A DNA stretch of 64,000 nt from Helicobacter typhlonius (GTDB taxonomy: Bacteria; Campylobacterota; Campylobacteria; Campylobacterales; Helicobacteraceae), in assembly GCF_001460635.1 (NCBI RefSeq), contig NZ_LN907858.1:1798001-1862000 (forward strand), read 5' to 3'. The position numbers and the translations under genes are program-made. The notes beneath the pieces are model-generated. The model was not told the DNA's origin. It saw only the letters and a list, made by a program, of their open reading frames with translations, and did not search any database. Shown piece by piece: positions 35,998 to 44,219 of the stretch. Position 1 is the first letter of the stretch. Each line of letters begins with the position of its first letter.

Positions 35998-37512
35998 TTA
36001 TTTGAGCTTTTGTTGCAAGCTATTAAACATTGAACAAGCATTATCTAATCCACCCTTACAAGCTTTTTGATAATATTTCAATGCTAATTCATTATTACTA
36101 CTCACACTTCCAAAGCCGTGCTCATATATGCTAGCAGCACCTGAACACGCTACATTAATAATGATTTTTGTATGCTCCTCACATCTGTAAATATTTGCCT
36201 TTTCTTCGCTCAAAGCACTCACAGCTTTGCAATTTCTTTTCACATCACTTTCACAAGCAAATAATGTATGCTCTAAGGCTTTGTTTGCATCTTTAGTCGT
36301 TCCACCTAAGCCCTGCATTTCCCATAATCCTAATTGATAACAACTATTTGCATCTTTTAGCTCACAGCCTTTTTCTAAAAGGATTCTTGCCTGTGTGTGA
36401 TTCTTATTTGCTCCACCAAAGCCGTGATAATAGTAAGATGAAAGCCTCTCACAAGCAGTGCCTAAACCATCTTCACAATCACTCTTATACATTAAGCCAT
36501 ACCTATCAAGATTCTCATTTTCACTATATTGCTCTAAAGCCTTTAGATTCTCACAACCTGCCTTAAATCCATAGTTACACGACAAAGTGGCGTATTTTTT
36601 AGCAAGGGGGATATTTTGTGCCACACCCTGCGCGTGTTCATATATAATGGAAAGATTATAGCAACCTCCACCATCTTTATTATCACAGGCTTTTTCATAA
36701 TATTTTTTTGCATTACTCAAATCTTTTTTTTCAAATTTATAACTCGCACCTAACGCCCGACAGCCAAAAGGAGAATCTAGCTCACACGCCTTAAGCGCGT
36801 AAGAATGCAAGAGTGGCTTTTTGTTTTGCGGAATGCTCTCAAAAATACCGAGCCAAACCTCACTTATTGCGACTTCACACGCTGCTTTTTGCTCTTTTAA
36901 AGGTAAAGAAGCAGCAAGACATTTTTTGCCATAAAGAGATTCTCGTTCAAGAGGAAGCGGCTCTTTACTTGCCTTTTTAATATGCTCAATATAGTCCCAC
37001 TCCACCAAACCGCTCTCTAGATTCACAATACTAAAAATAAAATGATAAGACACGATATGCAAACTGCCCTGCTTTGTTGTATCATTTGTAATCCGCGCAC
37101 TTAAGGAATATTTAGGAGCAATCAATGTGCCTTTAGGGATAATGTCGGCAAACTCCTCATTGTTACGCATTGCACGAATCTTATCAAGGCTCGGGTCAGC
37201 ATTAAAAGCATTTCCGGCAATCGCTGCAGTAAGTGTGATTTTTTGTGAGCTTACCGTGTCCGTGATAATCTTCCGCGCCAAAAGCCCAATGTCAATATCA
37301 AAATCACTCAAATTATTAAAATCTGAAATCATTAGGACTTTTTTTGTTTTAGAATCTTTTATAAATGAAGATTCTAATAAATCCGCTCCTGCTAGAGAGG
37401 TGATTTGAGAAATATCATCAAAGTTGAGCACAAATGGACTATTTTTATTAGGCTCGGCATAAATATATGTGCAAAATAAAAATACTAAGATACAAAATCT
37501 TAACCCCCTCAT
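35998..37512 (-). CDS. LpoB-like domain fused to Sel1-type cysteine-rich repeats
   Basis: A 504-residue secreted protein with a signal peptide (MRGLRFCILVFLFCTYIYA). Residues about 25-185 look like LpoB, the outer-membrane activator of penicillin-binding protein 1B: KVLMISDFNN, then KGTLIAPKYSLSARI and NLESGLVEWDYIEHIKKAS. Residues about 195-504 hold six or seven Sel1-like repeats with paired cysteines (KYYEKACDNKDGGGCYNL; ILLEKGCELKDANSCYQLG), as in Helicobacter cysteine-rich Hcp proteins. It starts 4 bases beyond the argG stop. No lipobox is seen. A periplasmic scaffold for cell-wall enzymes is inferred. Confidence 0.75.
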   Translation of the reverse strand: MRGLRFCILVFLFCTYIYAEPNKNSPFVLNFDDISQITSLAGADLLESSFIKDSKTKKVLMISDFNNLSDFDIDIGLLARKIITDTVSSQKITLTAAIAGNAFNADPSLDKIRAMRNNEEFADIIPKGTLIAPKYSLSARITNDTTKQGSLHIVSYHFIFSIVNLESGLVEWDYIEHIKKASKEPLPLERESLYGKKCLAASLPLKEQKAACEVAISEVWLGIFESIPQNKKPLLHSYALKACELDSPFGCRALGASYKFEKKDLSNAKKYYEKACDNKDGGGCYNLSIIYEHAQGVAQNIPLAKKYATLSCNYGFKAGCENLKALEQYSENENLDRYGLMYKSDCEDGLGTACERLSSYYYHGFGGANKNHTQARILLEKGCELKDANSCYQLGLWEMQGLGGTTKDANKALEHTLFACESDVKRNCKAVSALSEEKANIYRCEEHTKIIINVACSGAASIYEHGFGSVSSNNELALKYYQKACKGGLDNACSMFNSLQQKLK

Positions 37513-37515
37513 CAC

Positions 37516-38727
37516 TTATTTATCCCTATTTGCCTTTCCTGCGATGATAAAACGCAAAGCATTAAGTTTAATAAACCCTGCGGCATCTTTTTGATTATAT
37601 ACAGAATCTTCCTCAAAAGTGCTATATGCTGCATTAAATAAAGAATTTTTAGATTCTCGCCCTATAACAATGACATTCCCTTTATAGAGCTTAAGGCGCA
37701 CTACTCCACTTACTTTTTGCTGTGTCTTATCAATAAGTGCTTGTAATGCCTCGCGCTCTGGGCTAAACCAATAGCCATTATAAATGAGCTCTGCATACTT
37801 TGGCATTATAGAATCTTTTAAATGTGCCTCTTCCCTATCAAGACACAAAGATTCTATCGCACGATGAGCTTTTAAATATATTGTGCCTCCGGGTGTTTCA
37901 TAACACCCACGAGATTTCATACCCACATAGCGATTTTCTACCAAATCAAGCCGCCCAATGCCGTGCTTTCCGCCTAGCTCATTGAGCTTTGCCCAAAAAT
38001 TCGCAGGACTTAGCTTTTCTCCATTTATCGCCACGCCATCGCCATTTTGAAACTCAATGCTAATACATTCTGGTTTATCTGGCGCATTAAGTGGTGAAAC
38101 ACTCCATCGCCACATATCCTCTTCTGGTTCTACATTCGGGTCTTCTAGAATCTGTCCCTCATAGCTAATATGCAATAAGTTTGCGTCCATTGAATAAGGC
38201 GATTTATTTTGCTTTTTTTCAATAGCAATCCCTGCAGATTCTGCATAAGCTAAGAGTTTTTCACGACTATTCAAATCCCATTCACGCCAAGGAGCAATGA
38301 CTTTAATATCTGGATTAAGCGCGTAGGCTCCGAGCTCAAATCGCACTTGGTCATTTCCCTTTCCTGTCGCTCCGTGTGCTATGGCATCAGCCCCAACACT
38401 TTTAGCAATCTCAACAAGTCTTTTTGCAATAAGAGGGCGCGCAATGCTTGTGCCAAGCAAATATTCTCCCTCATAAATTGTATTTGCACGAAACATAGGA
38501 AAGACAAAATCTTTGATAAACTCCTCTCTTAAATCTTCAATAAAAATATTTTCACTTTTTATACCAAGCTTTAAAGCCTTTTCTCGTGCAGGTTCAACCT
38601 CTTCACCCTGCCCAATATCAGCTGTAAAGGTTACCACCTCACAATGATAATTATCTCCGAGCCATTTTAAAATCACACTCGTATCAAGTCCGCCACTATA
38701 TGCCAAAACAACTTTTTTTATTGCCAT
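37516..38727 (-). CDS. argG: Argininosuccinate synthase
   Basis: ArgG joins citrulline and aspartate using ATP in arginine synthesis. From the ATG at 38727 (AAGGAG 6 bases upstream) it has 403 residues. The PP-loop is [18 protein letters not shown], and further motifs are [29 protein letters not shown] and [17 protein letters not shown]. Together with speA in this window it places arginine both as product and polyamine precursor. It is upstream of the LpoB/Sel1 gene and probably cotranscribed with it. Confidence 0.95.
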   Translation of the reverse strand: MAIKKVVLAYSGGLDTSVILKWLGDNYHCEVVTFTADIGQGEEVEPAREKALKLGIKSENIFIEDLREEFIKDFVFPMFRANTIYEGEYLLGTSIARPLIAKRLVEIAKSVGADAIAHGATGKGNDQVRFELGAYALNPDIKVIAPWREWDLNSREKLLAYAESAGIAIEKKQNKSPYSMDANLLHISYEGQILEDPNVEPEEDMWRWSVSPLNAPDKPECISIEFQNGDGVAINGEKLSPANFWAKLNELGGKHGIGRLDLVENRYVGMKSRGCYETPGGTIYLKAHRAIESLCLDREEAHLKDSIMPKYAELIYNGYWFSPEREALQALIDKTQQKVSGVVRLKLYKGNVIVIGRESKNSLFNAAYSTFEEDSVYNQKDAAGFIKLNALRFIIAGKANRDK

Positions 38728-38966
38728 TGTCTGCTCCTTAACTTTTGTAGAAGATTCTAAAAACGGCATTATAGTCTAAAAGATTTAAACCTGCATTGTG
38801 GAGATTATGCTCGTGTAGATTCTATAAAGTGGGTTTGGCAAATGCTAAATATTCTAGGCTAGAATCTGCACCATTACATACAGCTTTCAAAGGCTTAGAT
38901 TCTGCACTTAGGATACAAATCGCTTTTTGCTGTGTGCTACACAAATACAAGATACAGGGAGAATTA

Positions 38967-39293
38967 ATGTTGCTTATTTATACGACAACGCCCACAAAGA
39001 AAGAAGCCAAAAAGCTTATTAAAATCTTGCTTCAAGTTCGGTTGTGCGCGTGCGTGCAAAGGCACAAAATAAAAAGCAGCTATGTATGGCAGAAAAAAGG
39101 TAAGGATACAATTTGCAAAGAAAGCGAATATCTGCTTATTCTTAAAACGTTGCCTGTGCATTATAAAGAAATTGAAAAACTCCTCCTTACTCATCACAGC
39201 TATGAAATTCCTCAAATCATTGCTTTTGAGGCAAAAGCACAACCCTCTTATGAAAATTGGCTTACTCTTACACTCCAAAAGCCGAGTGCATAG
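38967..39293 (+). CDS. cutA: CutA-type divalent cation tolerance protein
   Basis: The protein has 108 residues from the ATG at 38967 (GGGAG upstream). It is a trimeric ferredoxin-like fold with LLIYTTTPTKKEAKKLI, CACVQRHKIKSSYVW (the family pattern is usually ACVN), and HHSYEIPQIIAFEA. The role in copper tolerance is uncertain even in E. coli. A longer reading frame upstream (from 38796) has no ribosome site. Confidence 0.85.
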   Translation: MLLIYTTTPTKKEAKKLIKILLQVRLCACVQRHKIKSSYVWQKKGKDTICKESEYLLILKTLPVHYKEIEKLLLTHHSYEIPQIIAFEAKAQPSYENWLTLTLQKPSA

Positions 39294-39401
39294 CTAAAAT
39301 ATTATATTTGATAATAAATTTTCTTGTTGCTATTTGTTTTCTTTACGCTTATAGAATGAGTGCGTAGGCTATCCTACTAATTTTAATATAAAGGATCTAT
39401 T

Positions 39402-39623
39402 ATGAAAAAATTATTCATTATAGCAATGGGAATCATCTTTAGTGCCTCTATGGCAAGTGCGTTTGATGTCAAAGGAGAAACTTATGGTGCAGCTTCTGAT
39501 ATTGCAAATGGCAAAAGCGCAAAACAAGTAGCTTCTACTAAGAAAAAAGAAGTAAAATCTGCAACAACTAAAGAACTAGAGAAAAAGAAAAAAGATGCAA
39601 TGATGAAACAAATGCAAAAATAA
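39402..39623 (+). CDS. Lysine-rich small secreted protein, paralogue 1
   Basis: The 73-residue product has a Sec signal (MKKLFIIAMGIIFSASMASA), then a mature part of about 53 residues, rich in Lys and predicted helical (KKKEVKSATTKELEKKKKD). The first 75 bases are almost identical to those of the paralogue at 39800, one mismatch, while the mature parts differ and vary in length. A perfect hairpin follows at 39637-39663. The function is unknown; a periplasmic or surface protein or a cationic peptide is possible. Confidence 0.7.
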   Translation: MKKLFIIAMGIIFSASMASAFDVKGETYGAASDIANGKSAKQVASTKKKEVKSATTKELEKKKKDAMMKQMQK

Positions 39624-39636
39624 AACTCTATGGCTC

Positions 39637-39663
39637 TTGGCAGAATCATAAAGATTCTGCCAA
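39637..39663 (+). terminator. Hairpin after lysine-rich paralogue 1
   Basis: TTGGCAGAATC and GATTCTGCCAA form a perfect 11-base stem with a 5-base loop, 14 bases after the stop. The stem contains the GAATC/GATTC core of the frequent octamer. No T run follows. Confidence 0.6.
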
Positions 39664-39730
39664 CAAACTCTCTCCTATCACTTTTCCCCATTTTAAAACA
39701 ATTTCAAATTTTAAGTGTATTTACCAATCG

Positions 39731-39744
39731 TTTTTTTTTTTTTT
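39731..39744. repeat. T14 homopolymer upstream of paralogue 2
   Basis: Fourteen consecutive T lie about 27 bases upstream of a TACAAT -10 box (39772-39777), just beyond the -35 position of the paralogue 2 promoter. Tracts of this kind at this position vary in length in Helicobacter and tune transcription (for example sabA in H. pylori). Confidence 0.7.
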
Positions 39745-39799
39745 GTCAAATTGCCTTTCGTGGTTTATCACTACAATTTTCACATTACAAGGAGATATT

Positions 39800-40063
39800 A
39801 TGAAAAAATTATTCATAATAGCAATGGGAATCATCTTTAGTGCCTCTATGGCAAGTGCGTTTGATGTCAAAGGAAATGCTCTTGGAGCAGCTTCTGACTT
39901 CTCAAGCGGAAAAAGTGCAAAAGATATAGCCGAAGCGAAGAAAAAAGAAGCAGTAGATGCAGCAAAAGCTGAAGCTGAAAAAAAGAAAAAAGAGGCTATA
40001 GATAAAGCTGATTCTAAAACAGGTGGAGCAGCAAGTGCGGTAGGAGGATTCCTTAAAAAGTAA
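39800..40063 (+). CDS. Lysine/alanine-rich small secreted protein, paralogue 2
   Basis: The 87-residue product from the ATG at 39800 (AAGGAG upstream) has the same Sec signal as paralogue 1. Its mature part (about 67 residues) contains KSAKDIAEAKKKEAVDAAKA and EAEKKKKEAIDKAD, an amphipathic Ala/Lys/Glu helix, and ends in a Gly/Ala-rich segment GGAASAVGGFLKK. No cysteine and no family known to me. Expression may vary through the T14 tract. A tandem duplication with a conserved leader and divergent mature part is what the sequence shows. Confidence 0.7.
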   Translation: MKKLFIIAMGIIFSASMASAFDVKGNALGAASDFSSGKSAKDIAEAKKKEAVDAAKAEAEKKKKEAIDKADSKTGGAASAVGGFLKK

Positions 40064-40103
40064 TCTTCTTAGATTAAAGATTAAGTATCTCTCTATTCTT
40101 CGC

Positions 40104-40137
40104 GTGTAATAAAGTCTGTGGGTAGGCTTTATTACAC
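40104..40137 (+). terminator. Long hairpin after paralogue 2
   Basis: GTGTAATAAAG and CTTTATTACAC form a perfect 11-base stem with a 12-base loop, 40 bases after the stop at 40063. No T run follows. The rest of the gap to 40346 is AT-rich and holds no gene I can see. Confidence 0.55.
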
Positions 40138-40346
40138 TACATTCTTATGACAAACATACAATCTCCTTATCGTTTCTTTTAACAAATTTTTTATGAGTTA
40201 TATTCAGGCACAATTAAGAAAGTGATAGTTGAATTTGCTTTTAGCCTATGCTGTAGATTCTTATTTTATCTTAAAATATGAGTAAAAAAGTAGCAATAAT
40301 ATACAAATTTTTATGATTACATATTGTATTTTTAAAAAAATGTAAG

Positions 40347-40378
40347 TATAATACACTTCATAAGTTCAAACGAACTTA
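40347..40378 (+). promoter_or_regulatory. Promoter and palindromic operator of the LLM/ATP-grasp operon
   Basis: A perfect TATAAT lies at 40347-40352. Starting 8 bases later, TAAGTTCaaacGAACTTA (40361-40378) is a perfect palindrome with 7-base arms, positioned at about +2 to +19 of the transcript. A repressor bound there would block transcription start. The regulator is not encoded next to the operon; the TetR gene at 30420 is one candidate. Confidence 0.65.
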
Positions 40379-40405
40379 ATAAAATCTAAAAAATGGAGGC
40401 ATCCA

Positions 40406-41851
40406 ATGAAAAAAGCAAAACCTATCCACTTCAACGCCTTTGAAATGAATTGTATTTCTCACCTTAGCCCGGGACTATGGCGATACCCAAAAGACCAAGC
40501 ACTGCGATACAAAGATATTGAGTATTGGCAAAATATCGCAAAAATTGCAGAAAAAGGGCTCTTTGATGCCGTTTTTATCGCTGATGTGATAGGGGTATAT
40601 GACATTTATGGGGGGAATGATTTGGGTGCGCTCAAAACCGCTCTGCAAGTGCCTGTAAATGACCCTACACAACTTGCTGTAATTGGCGCAGCAGTTACTC
40701 AACATTTAGGTTTTGGAGTAACTGCAGGTGTGCCTTTTGAGCACCCTTTTCCTTTTGCAAGAAGGTTAAGCACTTTGGACCATCTCACTAAAGGACGCGT
40801 GGGGTGGAACATCGTTACAGGTTATCTCCCAAGCGCCAATAAAAATATGGGTGAGAGTGAATTACCTCACGATGAAAGATATGCACTTGCTGATGAGTAT
40901 ATGGAAGTTATTTATAAGCTTTTAGAAGGAAGCTGGGAAGATGACGCGGTAATTTTAGATAAACAAAGTGGTGATTTCGCTAATCCTTCTAAGATTCACC
41001 ACATAGGACATCACGGCAAATATTTTGATGTGCCCGGAATCCATATATGCGAGCCAAGCATTCAGCGCACACCTGTGCTCTTTCAAGCAGGAAATTCACC
41101 TCGTGGAAGACAATTCGCCGCTACACACGCAGAAGCAATTTTCATTGCGCCTCCCACCAAAGAATATGCTAAAATCGCAGTCAAACAAGTGCGTGATGCA
41201 CTTATTAATGCGGGAAGAGACCCTTATAGCGCAAAAATATATATTCTTGCGACAATTATCACTGATACAACCGATGCTCTTGCAGAAGCAAAATATAAAG
41301 ACTTGCTTTCTTATGCAAGTGTTGAGGGCTCACTTGTGATAAATTCAGGCTGGCTCGGTGTAGATTTGTCTAAATACAAGCTTGATGACCCTCTAAACAA
41401 TATCAAATCAAATGCCATAGTTGCACAAGTAGAAGCTTTGAGCAATTCTACCACAGATGATGGGAGAGTTTGGACACTAAGAGATTTAATCAAACTCACA
41501 GGCATAGGCTGCCAAGGACTAAAATTTGTTGGAAGTCCGCAAAAAGTAGCAGATATTTTGCAAGAATTTATTGAATACAGCGATGCGGACGGATTCAATC
41601 TTGCCTATGCAACAACACCGGGTACTTTTGAAGATGTTGTAGAATTTATTGTGCCTGAATTGCAAAAAAGAGGTGTGTATAAACAATCTTATACACAAGG
41701 GAGTTTGCGCCATAAGCTTTTTGGTAAAGGTGATAGACTTGGTAATGAACATATTGCTTCAAAATATAGAGTAGGTGGCGAAAAATCCACTATTAACGAT
41801 TATGCAGGGACAGGGAGACCAAAATTAAGAGGAGAAGAGTATGTTATATAA
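40406..41851 (+). CDS. LLM-class flavin-dependent monooxygenase, NtaA/SnaA/DszA type
   Basis: The 481-residue protein is a bacterial-luciferase-like TIM barrel of the large NtaA/SnaA/DszA group. Motifs are MKKAKPIHFNAFEMNC, LFDAVFIADVIGVYDIYGG, RLSTLDHLTKGRVGWNIVTG and PVLFQAGNSPRGRQFAATHA. These enzymes use FMNH2 and O2, supplied by a separate flavin reductase, to oxidise substrates such as nitrilotriacetate, N-acetyl S-alkylcysteines or thiophene sulfones. No reductase gene is adjacent. GGAGG lies upstream of the ATG. It overlaps the ATP-grasp gene by 11 bases. The substrate is unknown. Confidence 0.88.
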   Translation: MKKAKPIHFNAFEMNCISHLSPGLWRYPKDQALRYKDIEYWQNIAKIAEKGLFDAVFIADVIGVYDIYGGNDLGALKTALQVPVNDPTQLAVIGAAVTQHLGFGVTAGVPFEHPFPFARRLSTLDHLTKGRVGWNIVTGYLPSANKNMGESELPHDERYALADEYMEVIYKLLEGSWEDDAVILDKQSGDFANPSKIHHIGHHGKYFDVPGIHICEPSIQRTPVLFQAGNSPRGRQFAATHAEAIFIAPPTKEYAKIAVKQVRDALINAGRDPYSAKIYILATIITDTTDALAEAKYKDLLSYASVEGSLVINSGWLGVDLSKYKLDDPLNNIKSNAIVAQVEALSNSTTDDGRVWTLRDLIKLTGIGCQGLKFVGSPQKVADILQEFIEYSDADGFNLAYATTPGTFEDVVEFIVPELQKRGVYKQSYTQGSLRHKLFGKGDRLGNEHIASKYRVGGEKSTINDYAGTGRPKLRGEEYVI

Positions 41852-42848
41852 TTCATTACCACAAGGCATTTTTATTATTCACGAGAATCCAGAATGGATC
41901 CCACCTTTTAAAGAGGCATTTGAACGAGCAAAAGTGCCATTTCAAGAAATAATCCTTACAGAAGGTGCTATCTATCTTGACAAAGAACCGCCTAAAGGAG
42001 TATTTTGGTCACGACTTAGTGCATCTTGCCATACACGAGAACATCAATATACCAAAGAATATGGACGCGCCATTTTACAATGGTTACATTCTTACAATAG
42101 GCGCGTAATTAATGGTTCATCGGTGCTTGAATTTGAAGTGAGTAAAATCAAACAATATCTTGCGCTTAATGCAGCAGGATTCTTAACGCCAAAAACTTAT
42201 GCTTGTTTTGGTAAAACAAATTTACTTGAAGTGGCAAAAACATTGCAAACACCTTTTATCTCAAAACATAATCAAGGCGGTAAAGGGCTTGGTGTGAGAC
42301 TTTTTGAAAACTTTGAATCTTTTAAAGAATATGTGCATTCGGCTGCATTTGAGGAAGCGATTGATGGTATTACGCTCTTGCAAGAATATATTAAAAGCAA
42401 GGAATTTTTTATCACTCGTGCAGAATTTATTGGTGGTAAATTTCACTACGCTGTGCGCGTTGATACAAGTGCGGGTTCATTTGAACTTTGTCCAGCAGAG
42501 GCGTGCAATATTGAATCTTTACCAAAACTCGCTGGTGGAATGTGCGAGATACAAGATTCTACACCCGCTATTGCAGGAGCAATGTGCGAGACAAGCGGAG
42601 ATAAATTTAGCATTAGAGAAGATATTAACGCACAAACACCACTTATTGCAAAACTTGAAACATTTTTACACGCACATAAAATTGAAGTTGCAGGCGTAGA
42701 GTTTATGGAAAACACACAAGGTGAATTAGTCGTGTATGATATTAATACAAATACTAATTATAATAAATCTGTGGAATCTAAGGCTTCTCACAGAGCAGCA
42801 GATAGAATCGTAGCCTTTCTTAATGCAGAATGGCAAAAAAATCGTTAA
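41841..42848 (+). CDS. ATP-grasp ligase (RimK/glutathione synthase-like)
   Basis: The 335-residue protein has an N-terminal pre-ATP-grasp domain, the glycine-rich ATP loop PFISKHNQGGKGLGVRLF (about residue 135), and the metal/ATP site VAGVEFMENTQGELVVYDIN followed by TNTNYN. That pattern fits carboxylate-amine ligases related to RimK. An extra segment (about residues 225-260) contains two imperfect copies of AGxMCE and is not part of the core fold. Such ligases join an acid to an amine; the substrate here is unknown. It is translationally coupled to the monooxygenase before it, so the two products probably share a pathway. Confidence 0.8.
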   Translation: MLYNSLPQGIFIIHENPEWIPPFKEAFERAKVPFQEIILTEGAIYLDKEPPKGVFWSRLSASCHTREHQYTKEYGRAILQWLHSYNRRVINGSSVLEFEVSKIKQYLALNAAGFLTPKTYACFGKTNLLEVAKTLQTPFISKHNQGGKGLGVRLFENFESFKEYVHSAAFEEAIDGITLLQEYIKSKEFFITRAEFIGGKFHYAVRVDTSAGSFELCPAEACNIESLPKLAGGMCEIQDSTPAIAGAMCETSGDKFSIREDINAQTPLIAKLETFLHAHKIEVAGVEFMENTQGELVVYDINTNTNYNKSVESKASHRAADRIVAFLNAEWQKNR

Positions 42849-42869
42849 TTTAATCTCAAGGAGGCATTT

Positions 42870-43892
42870 ATGGAATTTGGATATTGGACACCTGTTTGGG
42901 GAAGTTGGCTTAGAAATGTTGATGATGATAGCACTCAAGGCTCGTGGGAGTATATCAAAGATTTGACACTGCGCGCTGAAGAACTCGGTTATGTGCTTAC
43001 ACTCGTGCCAGAGCTCTACCTTAATGATATTAAAGGTGAAAAAGCTCCTGCTCTTGATGCGTGGTCTATTGCTAATGGATTGGCAGCAATTACGAAAAAA
43101 ATTGAGATTCTAGCAGCCTTGCGCCCACAATATCATCAGGTTGCTCTCACAGCAAAGCAAATTGCTACGATTTCACAAATTTGTGGTGGGCGATTTAGTA
43201 TTAATATGGTGTCAGCGTGGTGGGCAGAGGAAGCGAGACAATATGGGATAAGCTTTGATGGGCACGATGATAGATACGCCCTTACACACGAATATACTGA
43301 TGTTTTAAGGGGATTTTGGAGCAAAAGCCCTCTTAATCATAAAGGCAAATACTTTAGTTTTGAAAATTCATTTAATGAACCTAAACCTCCTAAAATGCCA
43401 CTTGTATATGCCGGAGGAGAGAGCGAAAGAGGAAGAGAAGCCATTACGCAGTTTGCAGATAAATATTTAATGCACGGAGGCACAATAGAAGAAGTCAAAG
43501 AAAAAATTGCTGATATGAAAGGAAGAAAACAAAAGGCTGGATTAGCACCTTTTAAAGGCTTTGGAATGGCTACTTATATTATCATTAGAGACACAGAGGA
43601 AGAAGCCTTAAAAGAGCTAGAAAGAATCACAACGATTAAAAATTATGCAGATTATGAAAATTCCTATAAGAATTTCACAGGCAATTCCCAACTTGATGTA
43701 GAAGTCTCTAAATATGATTATAGCGTTTCTAATCGTGGTTTGCGCTCTAATCTTGTCGGCACAGCTAAGCAAGTAGCACAAAAAATCAAGGCGTATGAGG
43801 AAGCAGGACTTAATCTGCTTATTGTGCAATGTGCGCCTATGAAAGAAGAACTTGAGCGCATTGCCAAAGAGCTTATGCCTTTGGTGAAGTAA
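42870..43892 (+). CDS. LLM-class flavin-dependent monooxygenase, SfnG/SsuD-like
   Basis: The 340-residue barrel protein begins MEFGYWTPVWGSWL and has IEILAALRPQYHQVALTAKQ, GRFSINMVSAWWAEEARQYG, HDDRYALTHEYTDVL and a late SNRGLRSNLVGTAKQVAQKI. The overall pattern resembles dimethylsulfone monooxygenase SfnG and alkanesulfonate monooxygenase SsuD. It needs reduced FMN. GGAGG precedes the ATG, 21 bases after the ligase. It is the last gene before the hairpin at 43950. The exact substrate is not shown. Confidence 0.85.
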   Translation: MEFGYWTPVWGSWLRNVDDDSTQGSWEYIKDLTLRAEELGYVLTLVPELYLNDIKGEKAPALDAWSIANGLAAITKKIEILAALRPQYHQVALTAKQIATISQICGGRFSINMVSAWWAEEARQYGISFDGHDDRYALTHEYTDVLRGFWSKSPLNHKGKYFSFENSFNEPKPPKMPLVYAGGESERGREAITQFADKYLMHGGTIEEVKEKIADMKGRKQKAGLAPFKGFGMATYIIIRDTEEEALKELERITTIKNYADYENSYKNFTGNSQLDVEVSKYDYSVSNRGLRSNLVGTAKQVAQKIKAYEEAGLNLLIVQCAPMKEELERIAKELMPLVK

Positions 43893-43949
43893 TGTTTGCG
43901 TAGCTTTAAGAAACAAAAAAACAAATTTTAAAGATTTGATAGCCATTTT

Positions 43950-43973
43950 AGATTCTAAAGTCATTTAGAATCT
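43950..43973 (+). terminator. Terminator of the LLM/ATP-grasp operon, built from the octamer
   Basis: AGATTCTAAA and TTTAGAATCT form a perfect 10-base stem with loop GTCA, followed by GCTTTT, 58 bases after the stop. The two arms are inverted copies of the frequent octamer. Confidence 0.75.
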
Positions 43974-44044
43974 GCTTTTACACCTCTTTCTTTCATAAAA
44001 TGGGCTTTATTTTCCATTACTTGCCCTCCCTTGTGGGGGAAACC

Positions 44045-44192
44045 TTATGTGGCAAAACTGCTTTTGCAATGCAAAAAATAAGAAACTAGGAAAGCGTTTT
44101 TTGGATTTTAAGAGACAAAGAAATATGTAAAATCAGGCTGGAAACTACCTGAAGTGCTAGAGTAGCCAAAATTTTATAAACTTGCCACATAA
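44045..44192. repeat. Short element bounded by 11-base inverted repeats
   Basis: TTATGTGGCAA (44045-44055) and TTGCCACATAA (44182-44192) are exact complements about 126 bases apart in the 330-base gap between two converging transcription units. The inside has only short broken frames. It could be a miniature inverted-repeat element or chance; no target-site duplication is obvious. Confidence 0.35.
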
Positions 44193-44219
44193 ATAGGGTA
44201 AATCTTTAACAGAATCCCA

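Noticed and set aside
38796-38966. In-frame extension upstream of cutA
   Set aside because: No ribosome site at the earlier ATG, the extension does not match the family, and GGGAG stands just before 38967.
43999-44088. Short plus-strand ORF (LPSLVGETLCGKTAFAMQK) in the gap after the LLM operon
   Set aside because: No ribosome site and it lies inside the inverted-repeat-bounded segment; it looks like intergenic sequence rather than a gene.
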